Assembly: GCA_033297075.1 (NCBI GenBank) | Contig: MU858054.1 | Coordinates: 310,001 to 374,000, forward strand | Direction of reading: 5' to 3' | DNA length: 64,000 nucleotides | Source: Rhypophila decipiens | Lineage: Eukaryota; Ascomycota; Sordariomycetes; Sordariales; Naviculisporaceae | Part shown: positions 1 through 12,427 of the stretch, piece after piece | Numbering within the stretch: the first letter of the stretch is position 1 | How the letters are laid out: each line of letters begins with the position of its first letter | Notes under the pieces: generated by a model | What the model was told of the DNA's origin: nothing | What the model saw: the letters and a program-made list of their open reading frames with translations, nothing else | Databases searched by the model: none | Program-made: the position numbers and the translations under genes

Positions 1-1431
1 TTCGAGCGCCTGCTTCTCATTGAGCCTCGGGTCGCAGAAACTCGTATAGTTGGTCGACAGATCGTCCTCGTCTAGATTCTCGCTGCCGCCCAGACACTCG
101 GTCACGGCGTCGCCCGTCAGCTCCAAGTGCACACCGCCCAGGTAGCTCCCCTGCTCCTTGTGGATCCTCAGCGTCTGCTGGAGCTCGCTGAAGATGTCGC
201 CAAAGCGCCTCGTCTTGATACCGCCCGAGACGCTCTGTGTGTTGCCGTGCATGGGGTCGCACTGCCAGACCACCGTCCGGGCGTACTCGCTATCCTCCAC
301 GGCGCGGATGTGAGCCGGCAGGAGGGACGCAACTTTGCCCGCACCGTATCTGGTGATGAGGGTGATTTTGCCTTCCTCGCGCGACGGATTCAGAGTCCGG
401 AGGAGCGCGAGGAGGTCGTCTACCGGGGTCGTGGGGCCGACCTTGATGCCGATGGGGTTGGCGATGCCGCGGAAGAACTCGACGTGGGCGTGGTCGATCT
501 GCCGCGTTCGGTCTCCGATCCATAGGAAATGGGCCGACGTGTTGTAGTACTCCTTTGGGTTGCTATGTATCGACGAGGAAGGCGGATGGGTTGGGTTGTC
601 GAGCAGGCGAGTGAGAGATTCCTCGTACTCGAGCAGCAGACCCTCGTGGCTGGTGAACAGGTCGACTGTGTGGATCTTGTCTGTCTTGTCGGCGCCGATG
701 GTGTGCATGAAGCGCAGAGACTCGGTCAGGAAAGACACGGCTTGAAAGTACTTGTCCTTGACGGCTGGGTCCTTGACGTGGCCGAGGTCCCAGTCGAGGG
801 GATGGTGCAAGTCGGCGATACCAGAGGCTATCGCTGCTCGGATGTAATTCAGCGTCGCAGCTGAGAAGTGGTAGGCTCTGGTGGTAGATTGTTAGTAAAC
901 TTGTTGACTGGACGGATGGAATGGTTTTTATCGAGCTGCTACATACTGAACCAGACGTTTGGGGTCGAGTTCTCTCTCGTCCAGATGGAAGCCATTCAAG
1001 ATATCACCCCTGAACGACGGGACTTGCTTCCCGTCGACAGTCTCCATCGGGCTGGACCGTGGCTTGGCGTACTGACCGGCCATGCGGCCGATTCTGACAA
1101 CACGCTTGTCGGCGCCCCAGATGAGAACCAAGCTCATCTGCAAGAGCAGCTTGATCTTTGACTCGATGGCATTCTGCTCACAGTAGTCAAAGAGCTCGGC
1201 GCAGTCTCCACCTTGGAGGAGGAAGGCCTCGCCCCGGGCGACGTCCCTCAGGTGCTGCTTGAGCTTGACAATCTCTCGCGGGTGAACAATAGGTGGTAAC
1301 CGCTTGAGCTCCGAGACGGCCTTTTTTACCGCCGCCTTGTCTGGGTAGTCGGGGGCTTGCTTTATGGGCTTGGACCTCCAAGAGTCTGGAGTCCATTCAG
1401 CAGTGGCGCCATTCGAAGCTGGTGCGGCCAT
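1..1431 (-). CDS. aro-8: Class-II DAHP synthase (phospho-2-dehydro-3-deoxyheptonate aldolase), partial
   Basis: Condenses phosphoenolpyruvate with erythrose-4-phosphate, the first step of the shikimate pathway to aromatic amino acids, in the cytosol. Exon 1 is 1431-947 and exon 2 runs from 877 off the window edge; the intron (946-878) has a GTATGT donor, and the joined codon gives ...LVQ-AYHFSAATL. Class-II (plant-type) signatures are visible: LLQGGDCAELF and RIGRMAGQYAKPRS in exon 1, then WIGDRTRQID, GIKVGPTTP and DPMHGNT in exon 2. The start at 1431 (MAAPASNG) has A at -3; the frame continues upstream only from non-ATG codons. The C-terminal part, with the rest of the active site, lies outside the window. 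The symbol follows the Neurospora tryptophan-sensitive class-II isozyme from memory; the family is sure, the feedback specificity is not visible. It is divergent from the HYPK-like gene at 2083. Confidence 0.93.
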
Positions 1432-2082
1432 CTTCAGGCTGCCGTCGTGAGAAAACGGTCGTTGATTTATATACAAGGAATGTTCTCTTGAGTTTGTGTG
1501 TTAGTAGAAAGTTTGTCAAATATTAAGATACAAGTTAAGCAACACAAGCCTTGGTGTAAGATGACAGTTGTATAATTCCCATTTTTAATTCAGTGGGAAA
1601 CTTTGCGAAGCTTACCGGGCTGATCTCCGGGGCAACTCACGAGCGACCACGCGGGATGTAATAAGGCAACGTGGTGTTCTTTCGAAAATTTTAAGACTGC
1701 CCCTGGGAGCTTTTGTTTGTCCTGAGTGACTGGACGAGTCTTTATTTTCTTGTCCCTTGATGAGTCAACCGTTGCAACGGGGACTGAATAGGGGACGGGT
1801 ATGAACGGTTGGCTGGGTACATACTTGTAATTGACCAATTAAGTTACCGGCCCCACTGATCACCAACCGCTGTGCCCTAGGTACTGTGCCCCTCCCCAGT
1901 GCCCCGCCCTGCAAAAAGTGTAGCTTCCGGGCTGTAGGTAAGGCTGGCGGACATTTCAGCTCCGGCATCAACGAACATCTAATGTCAATGCAAAAGCTAC
2001 AACCTTTGGCTTCAATCCTACCGCTTGACTATCTTCGACACACATCTCAACGCTACTTTCACACTACACAAACCAAGTCAAA
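1432..2082. promoter_or_regulatory. Divergent intergenic region between DAHP synthase and HYPK genes
   Basis: 651 bases separate the two divergent start codons, so both promoters and both 5' UTRs must lie here. Several pyrimidine- and T-rich stretches occur, but I see no clear TATA box and no convincing extra ORF. Confidence 0.5.
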
Positions 2083-2543
2083 ATGGCAGAAGACAGACAA
2101 CCCCCCAACGTCACCGAGGGCGCAACAGCAGCGGGCGACGTCGAAGAGGAGATGCAGCCCAAGTCGGCCGAAGATCGCAAGGCAGCCGCGGCCCTCTCGA
2201 AGCTCGACGCCCGGGGAGACGACGAATCTGCCGCTCCCGCAGTGGACAATCAACTCGTCAAGAATGCCATGGACGCCCTCGGCGGCGGTGGTGCTGCCAA
2301 GGCCGAAGTCAAGAAGGTCAAGGTTGATGCCGCTGATGTCAATCTTCTTGTGGGTGGTTTCCTTTAGCTGCTCGCCAACAAAAGCTACTACTGTCATGCT
2401 ACAACTTGCTAATGTTTTTTTCTGTCTGTCCAAAGGTCGACCAACTGGAACTATCCAAACCCAAAGCCACCGAGCTGCTCAAAGCACACGACGGCAGCGC
2501 TGTCACCGCCATGAGAGCATGGTTACAACCCACGTTTGCTTAG
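2083..2543 (+). CDS. HYPK-like NatA regulator with C-terminal UBA-like domain
   Basis: Small acidic protein of 124 aa. Exons are 2083-2349 and 2436-2543; the 86-nt intron has donor GTGGGT, a GCTAAT branch at 2408 and acceptor AAAG, and removing it joins DAADVNLL to VDQLELSK. The C-terminal part (about residues 80-124) looks like the NAC-alpha/HYPK UBA-like domain: VDQLELSKPKATELLKAHDG is the typical helix pattern. The N-terminal half is low complexity (Glu/Ala-rich, then a charged segment with EDRKAAAALSKLD). HYPK family proteins bind the NatA N-terminal acetyltransferase (Naa10/Naa15) at the ribosome and tune its activity; that role is inferred from family membership. Human HYPK is of similar length (about 129 aa). 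The start has AAA before ATG. A nascent-polypeptide-associated subunit is the alternative, but the NAC domain itself is absent. Confidence 0.85.
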
Positions 2544-3383
2544 AAAGAAATATCAAATACAATAAATAATACATGGTGGGAACAATCAAGATGGCACGGG
2601 CAGCAGGAGATTCCATGGAGGAGGAAACATGCATGAAAAATGTACGCAAATCGTTCCCGGCCCCAACATGAAATCCCAGTCCCAACAATGAATACCGATA
2701 AAGAATCAGAGCTCGAATTCCATGTTCACGTGTCTACCATAAATATGGTCAGTACTTCCTGTCTGTTGTGTTCTTGTCTCCCTACAGACGGGAACTTGTT
2801 GGACTGACTTTAGAGTAGTGGCTCAGTATGAAGATCATAAGGAATAGTTCGTAGACGAGGATGATGACGGTTAAAGTATATCGGTCGGTAAGCAAACCTG
2901 GAAGCCATGACAACATTGACGCTGTTCCGAGATCGAATCTGGAACAGGTGGCACATTCTTCTTACCTAGGTATGTGAGAGAACAAGACAACACAAACGTC
3001 GAAAACAAACATACAAGATCTGTAGGTGGTTAAAACAATTTTATTCTCGTCGCTGTCCCGGTTCCATACCGTTTAAATCAGCCCAGCCCAGTCCAGTCCA
3101 GTCCAGCCAGTTCCGTTCCGTGATAACCGCAACTAACCCAACCCAACGCGCGCTTGGTATATCCGTAGCCATCCCAAAACCAAAAAAGAAAGGCCCAAAA
3201 CGCCAGTCATCCCTCGCGCCAACATATCAACCAGGGAGACGCAAGCCAAAAGCCCAAAAGCCCAGAAGCTATATAGAAATAATAAATAAAAAGATCAACG
3301 CATCCATCTCTCGCGAAAACAGGACGAGCGAGAGAAATAAATAATGGCAAAAAGAAGAAAAAAGAAGCCAGCTCCATCATCCT
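2544..3383. other. Convergent 3' flanks with pentamer-like tandem repeat
   Basis: 840 bases lie between the HYPK stop and the ADA3 stop. AATAAATAAT at 2561-2570 fits a poly(A) signal just after HYPK. At 3080-3120 there is a short tandem array of CAGTC/CAGCC units (GCCCAGCCCAGTCCAGTCCA and following). Purine-rich stretches lie at 3170-3370. No gene is supported; the ATG ORF at 3120-3344 is basic and low complexity, without recognisable features. Confidence 0.5.
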
Positions 3384-5696
3384 TCACTCCTCTTCAACCT
3401 CCTCCTCCCACACATCCTTCTCCTTCTGGATCAAAGCAGCCATCTCGTCCGGCTTAAAGATGGTGCTATCCGGATCAGACGACCTCGGCACCCTCGCCAG
3501 TCCCTCGTCGTCAAAGACAGTACCAATGTTCTCTATCCACCTGCGTCTGCGCTCCATCAACGTCTTGGTGAGATCGCCAATACCAGGACGAGCCATGCCC
3601 GCCGCAGCAGCCGCAGCAGCCGGGACAGACGCCGCACCGGGCCGAGCCTTCTTAGGCTTCTTGCCCATGGTCCGAGTCCGCTTCAGATAGGCTGCCTGCA
3701 CCTGGCTGTCGAGGTCTTCCAGAATGGTCTGGTATTCCTGGTAGGCCATGCGCTCCTTAACGAGCTCGGTAAGTCGCGACTTTCGCGCCCCATTGATGAG
3801 AGCTTGTTCGCGTAGCCGTGCCTGGAGCAGACGCATACGGGCGGCGACCTCGTCGTCATAGTGTCCGTCGTATTCGCCCGTCATCGTTGGATCCGGCTGA
3901 GGGCTTGCGTTCGGATTGGCGGGGTCGTTCGGTAGAAGTGGAAGAAATCCTATGTGGCGGAGCTCCTGCTTAATGCGCTCGTCGACTTGGTTATATTCCA
4001 GCTTCGGGTGTGTGGCCTTTTTCCAAGCCTCGCTGCTAGATTCCGGCATAAAAGTAGCCGGCGGGAGTGCTGTTGGTCCATTGGGCACCCCTGCAGCGTT
4101 GGTCTGGCTAGCACCATTTGTTGGTGTGACGCCGTTCATGCCGCCGTTGGTGGTACTTCCGTTAATAGTACTGTCAAAAGAGAAGTCAAAGGTTGATATC
4201 CCATTTGCGCCGTCGTCGCCGTTGACCATGGATTTATCTTCGGCAGGCGGAGCCCGATGTTCAGGTCGCATAGCCTGCAGGAGGCGAGCTAGGAGCGGCC
4301 CAACCGACAATTTGTCCGACTCGGCTACATCATCGTCCATAACGTCGATGTTACCGCGCGCCTGGTTGGGAGGCAGCTTGTCCCGTCCACCCTCAGGGGA
4401 GTCAATCGCCATGGCACCATCTTCATCTGCCCATATTTCAGAGTAGTGCCGTTTGCCGCGCTTCGGCATGACAAACGGGGTAACGCGATCCCCTCGTTCT
4501 CGAAGAAATGCGAGATCTTCTTCAGAGAAGGGTCGAAAATAGGGCTCTATATAGGTACTGAAGGTGCTGAAGTTGATCTGGTTGCTGGGCTTGGCACTAC
4601 TAAAGTCCTTGTCCGGTGGATCGCCAGCGATCAAATCGGCAAGGTCGCTTTTGGGGTACCTGGCTACCGAGTATATTTGTTTGATCTCCTCCTCGGTCAT
4701 TCCGGGCTTTACAGGAAGGATCTCGTAGACGGTTGGGTCGGGGAAGATGGAGGGATCGTCGCCAAAAGTGTTCGCCTGCGGACGGGCGGGAGGAGGTGGC
4801 CTGCCGTCGTCGGACGAGCTGTCGTCCTCGTCGTTTTCTTCTGCTTTCGCCTTGTCGTCGACGTCCATGTTGCTGGGAGTTCGGGGCGCCACGGGGGATA
4901 GGGAGGAGCTGGCGGAGTCATTGTCACGGGACAACTTTCTCGGTTTGCCGGATCCCGAATCGCGGAGAGGGGAAGAATATTCTGCGCGGGGTGTTAGCAC
5001 AGTCGGCCGAGGGCGTTGTCGTCGAAGGCGCATTTTGCAAGCTCGACTTGGATTGGGAATTCGCAAGTGACATGATAAGGTTAAGACCAGAAACAGCCGA
5101 GATGTTCCACTCGACCCGGGTTGCGGAGCCTCCATTAGGAGCCACAGGGGTGACATGGACAGGCTGTTGACATGTGTTTACTTGATAAAGAAAGGTAGCG
5201 ACTCACCGATATTGCCGCTTTGAGCTGTGACGCTGTCTGTTGCCTTTCTCTTTTTCTTGTTTGCCTTTCTTTCGCGTTCTTCGTCGTCGGCCTCTCTTTG
5301 GCGGCGCTCTTCTTCCCTCCCCCGCTCTGCGGCCAGGTCGTCCATCCGCTGTCGGCGGTTTTGAGCGAGAAGTCGCATCCCTCGGTCGCAATAGGTACCT
5401 CTCTTTTCAATTATATCGCCGAGGCGCTGAAGCCTGTTCAGCAGCCCGTCGAGACTTTTTGAGTCGGGTGTAGCCGTGTTTGAGGCAGCTGGGTCGACCA
5501 TGTCCTCGTACGTCAGGTTGCGGAAGACTTCAAACCGCAGTTCCAGGGTTTCGGTCTCTACCGTGTCTACGGGGGGTAGATTGGCTACGACCGGCGCAGC
5601 GCTGGGAGTCGTGTTCCGGCTTCGTACCTGTTGTTGACGGACAGCACCAGCTCCGCCCTTCTTCCCGGTGCCCTTCTGGCTCGATGGTGGTGGCAT
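3384..5696 (-). CDS. ngg1: SAGA/ADA histone acetyltransferase complex subunit Ada3/Ngg1
   Basis: Adaptor subunit that with Ada2 and Gcn5 forms the HAT module of SAGA in the nucleus (family knowledge). 695 aa: exon 1 is 5696-5207, exon 2 is 4981-3384. The 225-nt intron has donor GTGAGT and ends TGCTAACACCCCGCGCAG, an ideal branch and acceptor; the split codon gives [11 protein letters not shown]. Residues 1-165 carry a Lys/Glu/Arg-rich coiled stretch; the middle is Ser/Asp-rich and acidic, with [20 protein letters not shown] and ending in [15 protein letters not shown]. The C-terminal Ada3 domain (about 460-695) contains ELRHIGFLP and a long basic coiled coil ([20 protein letters not shown]), then a poly-Ala run and an acidic C-terminus. 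The start has AAG before ATG. It is divergent from BTA1. Family call is strong from ELRHIGFLP and domain order. Confidence 0.88.
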
Positions 5697-7185
5697 CTTG
5701 GATGGTTCCTCGGTCGCGCACGCGGGTGGGGGGACTATGTCGTGTTGGGTCTCAGGGTTCAGGTCAAGTTCGGATCGCTCCTCGCGCAGTCTCCACGATC
5801 TGGCGGCACATGAAAAGCTGCGGTTTTTCTTGGTCGACGGAGGAGAATGATAGCCTGGCCAAAATAATGTATCAAAAGGTGTCGTTTTAATCTCACAAGT
5901 CCAGCAGCGTCACAGTCCAATAACGGCAACGCGAGGCGCTGCATCCTTGTCAGCATCACTGACGCCGGCTAAAGCAAGGTGGGTCTGCACAGACCAGTTG
6001 GGGTACCGGTGTAACTATGATGACTAACCGTTCGCATTCTGCTTACCTAACTGCTTTTGTTGCCCCACCCGCTGTTCTTCGGGTCGGGACCGAGCCTTAT
6101 TTTCTGATTGGCTTCACACCGACCTGGCAATATCGCTCCAGCACGAGGCTGTCACCACTGCACCACTCACCAACTCAAGAAAAAGCTCTAGATCCCATGC
6201 TCCGAATTCCTCACTGTCGGGGCCCAACTGCCCCTGGTTAATACGTCCCAATGTACGACCTGGGACCTCTTACATCTCGATCGCATCACCTAGGTCCTCC
6301 TTCAAAGCTCGTTGGGATACCATTCTCAGTTTACTTTCTGTCAAAACTGGTTCCGCGGGTTACACAGCGTACACTGTGGACTTGACATGCTGGGGATACA
6401 CCCTGCCGGTGCTATTCCCCTCAGCAGTCTGCTTTTACGGGTAGGACCCTGCTGCCGTGCTTCCTTTTGGCAAGCGCCTCGCATGAGTTGGATATTGGCG
6501 TCAAGCTCCTCACATTGTTTTATCCGGCTCATGGGTGTTGCACCGTCGTCCCCGGTGAAGCTCAGTCTCTGCCAAATTCCCGACATTTTTCAATTCCTTT
6601 GGACCACATGGCGGCCTTGACGGAATCTACTTGTCGGATTGATGCAAATGGAGAGGTGTCCACTTTCATTGGCGATGCAAACTACCGACCAATCAATTGT
6701 GCACATGTTGGATAGCTTTGCTCTCGGGCATCATCACTATGTCATTGTGGTCCTGCCCCTGAATGTCCCCTCACGACGGCCGGTCGTTTTCTGGCCTGCG
6801 ATACCGCCAACGTGGTGCGGAAGCAATGTTGGACAAAGCAGCTCCTCCGCATATTTGCCTATATTCATCGTGTAGTGCGACATGACAGCGTCTTCGTCCC
6901 TCCCCATCATGTGGGGGTTCTCGTTTTGGTATGGAACTGTGACGGGACAGAGATGAGAAAATGGCAGCTCCTTGGTATGGAACATGATCTCAAGCTCGAG
7001 ACTTGCATGTGTAGCTGGCTTTGGCGAGGGAGCACCAAGTGGTGGGTGGTGTATATAGGCGGTGGCCGTCTGCTCGTCTTTGGTCCTGGCTTGTTTCTTC
7101 CTCTTGAACTTTGGCAGCAATATTCAACACTGCGCTCGTACATTCCACCTCTCTCAACGCCCTTCTCCAGAAATGAGAGAGTACC
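5697..7185. promoter_or_regulatory. Divergent intergenic region ADA3 / BTA1
   Basis: 1489 bases between two divergent start codons. It must hold both promoters. The BTA1-proximal end has a TATA element (7052-7058). Short ORFs here on both strands show no conserved features. CCAACGTGG near 6812 is a half match to the CACGTK site of Pho4/NUC-1-type regulators; one such match is weak evidence. Confidence 0.45.
7052..7058 (+). promoter_or_regulatory. TATA box candidate for BTA1
   Basis: TATATAG 134 bases upstream of the BTA1 ATG, in GC-rich surroundings, at the right distance for a TATA element of the plus-strand gene. TATA-containing fungal promoters are often condition-regulated, which would fit a lipid-switching enzyme; that part is inference. 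Confidence 0.45.
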
Positions 7186-9909
7186 ATGGCTTCTCCTGGT
7201 GGTAACATTTCGCCCCCGGACCTCGGTCCTAAACTTGTCATCTCTGGAATTTGTGGGGTGGTCTTGTTGGCCCTGTACCACTCCCTTACTTATGAAAAAC
7301 CATCCAAGAAGGATGGAGAGCAGAAACCAGGCCACCTGAAGTCCATTTTGGTGTTCTGCTACTCGTGCTTCCTCAAGCCTCACTCGGCTGGGTCCAATGA
7401 CACCCAACAGGCTGCTCTCGAGTCTTTTTACTCGACGCAGGCGGATGTCTATGACACCACGAGGAAGACTCTTCTCAAAGGCCGTGAGGACATGCTCGCA
7501 CTCGTCGCTGCGCAGCTCCTCGCCAAGGCTGGAAAAAATGAGAGAGCAAGACAGAAGAAATGTATCTGGGTTGATGTAAGATTGAGCCTGCGTGGACTAG
7601 GTTATTGTTGATTCTGACCGGCCGGCTAACTTGTTTGCTTTTGCTGATTCAGGTCGGAGGTGGAACGGGATGGAACATCGAAGCCATGTCCGAGTTCGTC
7701 AACGTTCCGGAATTCTTCTCCAGCGTCTACCTGGTCGACTTCTCGCCATCGCTCTGCAAGGTGGCTCGAGAAAGGTTCGCACGGCTCGGATGGACCAATG
7801 TCAAGGTGGTCTGTGAAGACGCGAGGAAGTTTCGCCTTGAAGACTATGAGAATGGTCTCGATCAAGGAGAAAGGCGGTCTTCAGTCACCACGTCCAGTTA
7901 CTTCAACCAGAGGCGGCCTGAGACTGGGGTAGCGGATTTGCTCACCATGTCATACAGTCTGTCTATGATTGTGCGTGGGATTGCCAGCCATGTCTTGCCC
8001 GTCAAGTTGTCTTTGCTAACCGGTTGAATAGCCCGACTATTACTCGGTCATTGACTCGATGGTCTCCCTCCTGTCTCCTGATGGTCTGATCGGCGTGGTT
8101 GACTTTTATGCCCAATCCGAGACCGATGTCAAGTTTCGCAACTACACAGGTGGCTCCTGTGGCCGACATGTCAATTTCTTTTCACGCTCTTTTTGGCGCT
8201 CCTGGTTCGACTTGGACAAGGTTTCTCTCGAGCCCGGTCGACGAGATTATCTCGAGTACCGGTTTGGCTCTGTTCTGACTGCAAACTCGCGGAACTACAC
8301 TCTGGGCGCCATTCCTTACTACATCTGGTTGGGCTGCCACAACAGGCCGTTTTCTTCGTCCAGTCTGCCCCATGAGATCATCGAGCGTATCGACGCCTTC
8401 GCAACCGAGTCTCCTTACATTCTCCCAGCCAACAAGCAACGTGTGACTAGTGCTCTCACCCGTGCCGTTGAGAGAACAGCGCCAGAGATTCGGTCCAAGG
8501 CGTTCGATGCTGCCATCCAGAACCTCTCGGCCAATCTGCCGCTCCCCTCCTTCTTCTACCAGAACCATCACTGGCGCATTTACTATGACGACCGGCTCAA
8601 GAAGCACACGCAGTTCAACGATGAGTACATCTACGCCTTCACCTGGGAAGATTCGCGCGTGGACAGAGAGCTGCTCAAAATCGGACCCGACGATGTCATC
8701 TTGGCCATCACCAGTGCAGGCGACAACATCCTCTCATATGCGACACAAAGGCCCGCTAGGATCCATGCTATTGACCTGAATCCTGCTCAAAACCATCTGC
8801 TGGAACTGAAAGTTGCCTCCTACACGGCCCTTCCCTACCAAGACTTTTGGAACATCTTTGGCGAGGGCAAACATGCCGACTTCCGCTCCTTGCTGATCAC
8901 CAAGCTCTCCCCTCACCTTTCCAGCCGAGCTTTCCAGTACTGGCTCAACAACGCGCACACATTTACAAGCCCTCGTAGCCGGGGCTTGTACGACACAGGC
9001 GGCTCAAAGTACGCAATCCGTGTCTTCCGCTGGGTATCCCGCATCTTCAACATCCGCAAAGCCGTCGAGGAAGTCCTCTCGGCGGCCTCGCTCGAGGAGC
9101 AGCGAAAGACATGGCACTCCAAAATCCGGCCCGCCCTGCTCAGCCGAATCGTCAGCGGTTTCGTGGTCAGCAGCGAGAAGTTCCTGTGGGCGGCCCTGGG
9201 CGTGCCCAGGAACCAGCTGGCCATGATCGAGGCCGACCACGCAGCCAGCCAAGCCGTGACCACCAACGCAGCCAAGCGCACAAGAGCCCATGCCATCTGG
9301 CATTACATGGTCAATACCCTCGACCCAGTCATCGAGCACACCCACATCACGGCCGATAACCCGTACTACCTCGTCTGTCTCCAGGGCAAGTTCTCACCCC
9401 GCTGTCATCCGGATTACCTCTCCCGGGCGTCTCACAAGGTCCTCAGCCAGCCGGGCGCCTTTGATGGATTGAGAATCCACACTGACGAGCTCGAGGAGGT
9501 GATTGCGAGGATCACACCCGGTACGTTGACCGTTGCCGTCATCATGGACAGCATGGACTGGTTTGACCAGAGCATCAGCAAGGGCAAGGAGGGCAGTAGT
9601 ACTACCAATTCTTCGCCGGCAGCCGGGCAGCAGATTAGGAAGCTCAACAGGGCGCTCAAGATGGGAGGCAAGGTCCTCCTCCGCAGCGCTGCCCTGACGC
9701 CGTGGTACATTGAGCAGTTCAAGGCTCATGGGTTTACGGGTCAGAGGGTTGGACATCGCGTGCCTGGGCGGTGTATTGATCGGGTGAATATGTATGCCAG
9801 TTGCTGGGTTTGCACCAAGGTTGAGAATCTCAGGCCGCCAACTCCGGTGGGCGATGATCAGGCGGTTAGTCTGCATGGCGTGGCTAGTTTGGACAATTTG
9901 AGGATCTGA
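7186..9909 (+). CDS. bta1: Betaine lipid synthase (BtaB-BtaA fusion, DGTS biosynthesis)
   Basis: 861 aa in three exons (7186-7575, 7653-7970, 8032-9909); introns have GTAAGA/GTGCGT donors and GCTAAC branches (7624, 8015). Makes the phosphorus-free lipid diacylglyceryl-N,N,N-trimethylhomoserine: the BtaA half transfers the 3-amino-3-carboxypropyl group of SAM to diacylglycerol, the BtaB half trimethylates it. An N-terminal membrane segment lies at about residues 17-33. The first half has methyltransferase motif I, WVDVGGGTGW (about 127-137), split by intron 1, then VYLVDFSPSLCKVA. The second half (about 400-830) is the DUF3419/BtaA module, with FTWEDSRVDRELL and a second SAM-binding motif, ITSAGDNILSYA, followed by IHAIDLNPAQ. 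BtaB-first order is what I recall for fungi; the algal enzyme is reversed. Related families replace phosphatidylcholine during phosphate starvation. Confidence 0.92.
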
Positions 9910-12405
9910 TGGTTTCTCGACATCAAGGGATTTGTTTGGATATGGGAAGTTGGGCAGGATGAAACTGATGACTGTGAGGATGAATTTTCTTGGGTTCTTC
10001 TTTTTATTCTTTCTTTTTTTGTTCATCATCCTATTTTGATTGTATGGACAAAGCAAGGAAAATTGAGCGAGCGTCTGATTGTCTTGTCAAAAGTTAACAG
10101 AAGGATGTCGCGGAGCGGCTCTGGCGAGAAATACTAGGGGTTTACATTGAATACAATTGTTCAGTTTCCTTATCTTCTGCAACGCCCTCAGTGACTCGAA
10201 CTACACAGCTACGGAGTATCCATGAACTGTTCTCAATCTTTGGAAACCTACATTATGCTCGTCCACATGAATACTCAAACGACTCAACATGTCTTGCCGT
10301 TGGGGGGGCGGCGGCAATTGTCCCAACAGAACTACTGATTCCAGTCTACCAAACTGATACTCAATCTAGAACGTCCAACCAGAAAGCAAGCATCTCATCC
10401 ACACACCTGAGAGATCATACCCGAGCTAGCCGAGCTGATGCAAACTACTCGGTGAACCGGGTTCACGGACTTAACCGCCTGGTTAGCAGTTCAAGAAAGA
10501 CCAAAAAGTATTTTGGGATAAAGTGCCTATTCTGGCACGCACGTGGTATCGAACGTCCTGCTTGCTGGTTCTGTGACAACAAACAAGGATGGCTGGCTGC
10601 AGATGGGATCCTTCAGACTGGTACCAATTACGGTACTTGTTGTTCCAGCCCTATGTAGCCATAGTATCTCTAGACTTCCTCGGAACCGAATAAGCTTCTT
10701 AGACAATTGATGGCGCCCGGGAATATGCGGGCTGTATGTGTTTCATGCACATCCAACTCGGCCACTCGCATACAAGGGCAACGGACAGGGCTGCAGATGG
10801 TGTGTCTGCTGTCTCGGGCGTGTGTTCATGTAGGGGGGATGGCAGTGGCTGCCATTGGGTCGCCGACTCGGGGATTTGTTGGATCTTGTTGCATGACCAG
10901 ACCTGGTGGTGTTTATGCTTTGGGAAATTGGCAACGAAAAGGGCAGAGAGATAGGGGCGGTAAGAATGTGGTGGGTTTGGGACCAGGAGGCCGGAGGGAA
11001 CAACCTCGTAGGGCTGGAACATGATTTTGATCCGGTAGATTGACAGGAAATAGAAGCCCCAAAGATCCAGCAGCAGTTAGGAGGCACAAAAGGGCCAACA
11101 GACAAAAGAAGGCTAAAGTGCTGTCTTGGTCTTGATTGCCCCGTGCCACTCATTTGCCTGGTGCCCCCAATGTCATCACGTTACAGCCTGCAATCTCCGA
11201 GTTCTTCTAGAATGGATGGTTCAGGAAAAGGGCCATGATATTGGTTGGCAAAGGTTCATGTTGTTTAACGCCACCAGCATACATACTGACTCTGGTGTTT
11301 ACATGTACGTATCTGGTAACCTGGCTGGAAGGGGCAACTGACAAAGATTAAAGTTGGAGTACATGTAGCCCGAGGTTAAGACGTGGCTCCTCTACCATGA
11401 TGTATCACCAACCAAACTGATCCAAGACACACATAGGGACCCATTCCTGCATGAAGATAGCACAGCTATACGATTACAGTTCTTGAGCGGCTGAGGTCCA
11501 GTCAGAGCCGAAGAAAAACACCATCACTGTAACCTCGGTGACCACCAGCATCATCAAACCACATTGATTCATCCGTCCAGGAAATTCACGCTCAGTGACT
11601 TGGAGATTTCTAGAATGCTTCTGGAAGCTTAGCTGTTGTGTAGGTAATACACACAACCCTGCTGCTATTGATATTACTTTCTTATTCGCAAGCCAAACAA
11701 ATAAAGAGAAATTGACATAAGAATGATGCCCCAAGCCGCCCTTCCCGGTTCAAGTTTCCATAGGTACTGCGGGTCCATTGTGCGTTGTGATATATTATGT
11801 TGGAGTTAGAAAAATTCCTTGCGTAAAAGAATGATGAAACAAGCGACAGAAGAGACTTGGTCGTGAAACGTCCTATCCCGTCACTAAATATGTCCGGATA
11901 CGTCCATATAGAAGAGACCGTTTTTCTTATTCACCAGCCTTTCTCTATGCCAAGTATCCATCCAGTCCCCTCTGGAACTGAATCTTCTCTTGACCTCGTC
12001 GTCCCTCATGATGCTTCTCCAAGATCAACTCAAGTGTATGTCAGATACGGATACCGGCAATAGTATCAGAGATAGATAGCTGACTCATTCGTTTACTCCG
12101 GTCCCATTCCTACTAGTTCTAGTTGGCCTGATACCCGAGCGACGATGGTCCCAAAGTTGACCTTGGGGATTTTCATACGGGATATCGGGACCGAGGATGA
12201 CTACATAGCTAATGTACATACAATCTCAAATGCAATTCGGAAAACCCCGCGTCATACGGAGTATCTTCAACAAAATGGGCTTATTTCCGTGGATAGGATA
12301 GTCTAGCCAATTCGGCCTTGCCATAGCGTGAATACCACGGTAAACCTTTCGTATCGTGTTGCCAGTCATCCTACATGTAGGGAGCACGTCACGTCCGCGG
12401 CGGCA

Positions 12406-12427
12406 ATCCGTACGGATCCATGGATTG
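12406..12427. repeat. Nested palindromes ATCCGTACGGAT / ATCCATGGAT
   Basis: ATCCGTACGGAT at 12406-12417 is a perfect 12-bp palindrome, immediately followed by overlapping GGATCC and the 10-bp palindrome ATCCATGGAT; outer CAATCC and GGATTG also pair. The CCG-N2-CGG core resembles an inverted CGG dyad of the type bound by Zn2Cys6 proteins, though in everted/inverted spacing I cannot assign. Confidence 0.5.

Noticed and set aside
1886..2569. 227-codon plus-strand ORF overlapping HYPK
   Set aside because: Runs through the HYPK exons and intron in another frame; the HYPK frame carries the conserved domain.
3916..4446. 176-codon plus-strand ORF opposite ADA3
   Set aside because: Antisense to conserved ADA3 coding sequence; no features of its own.
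10191..10658. 155-codon plus-strand ORF in the desert
   Set aside because: No recognisable domain, no splice partners, composition like the surrounding non-coding DNA.
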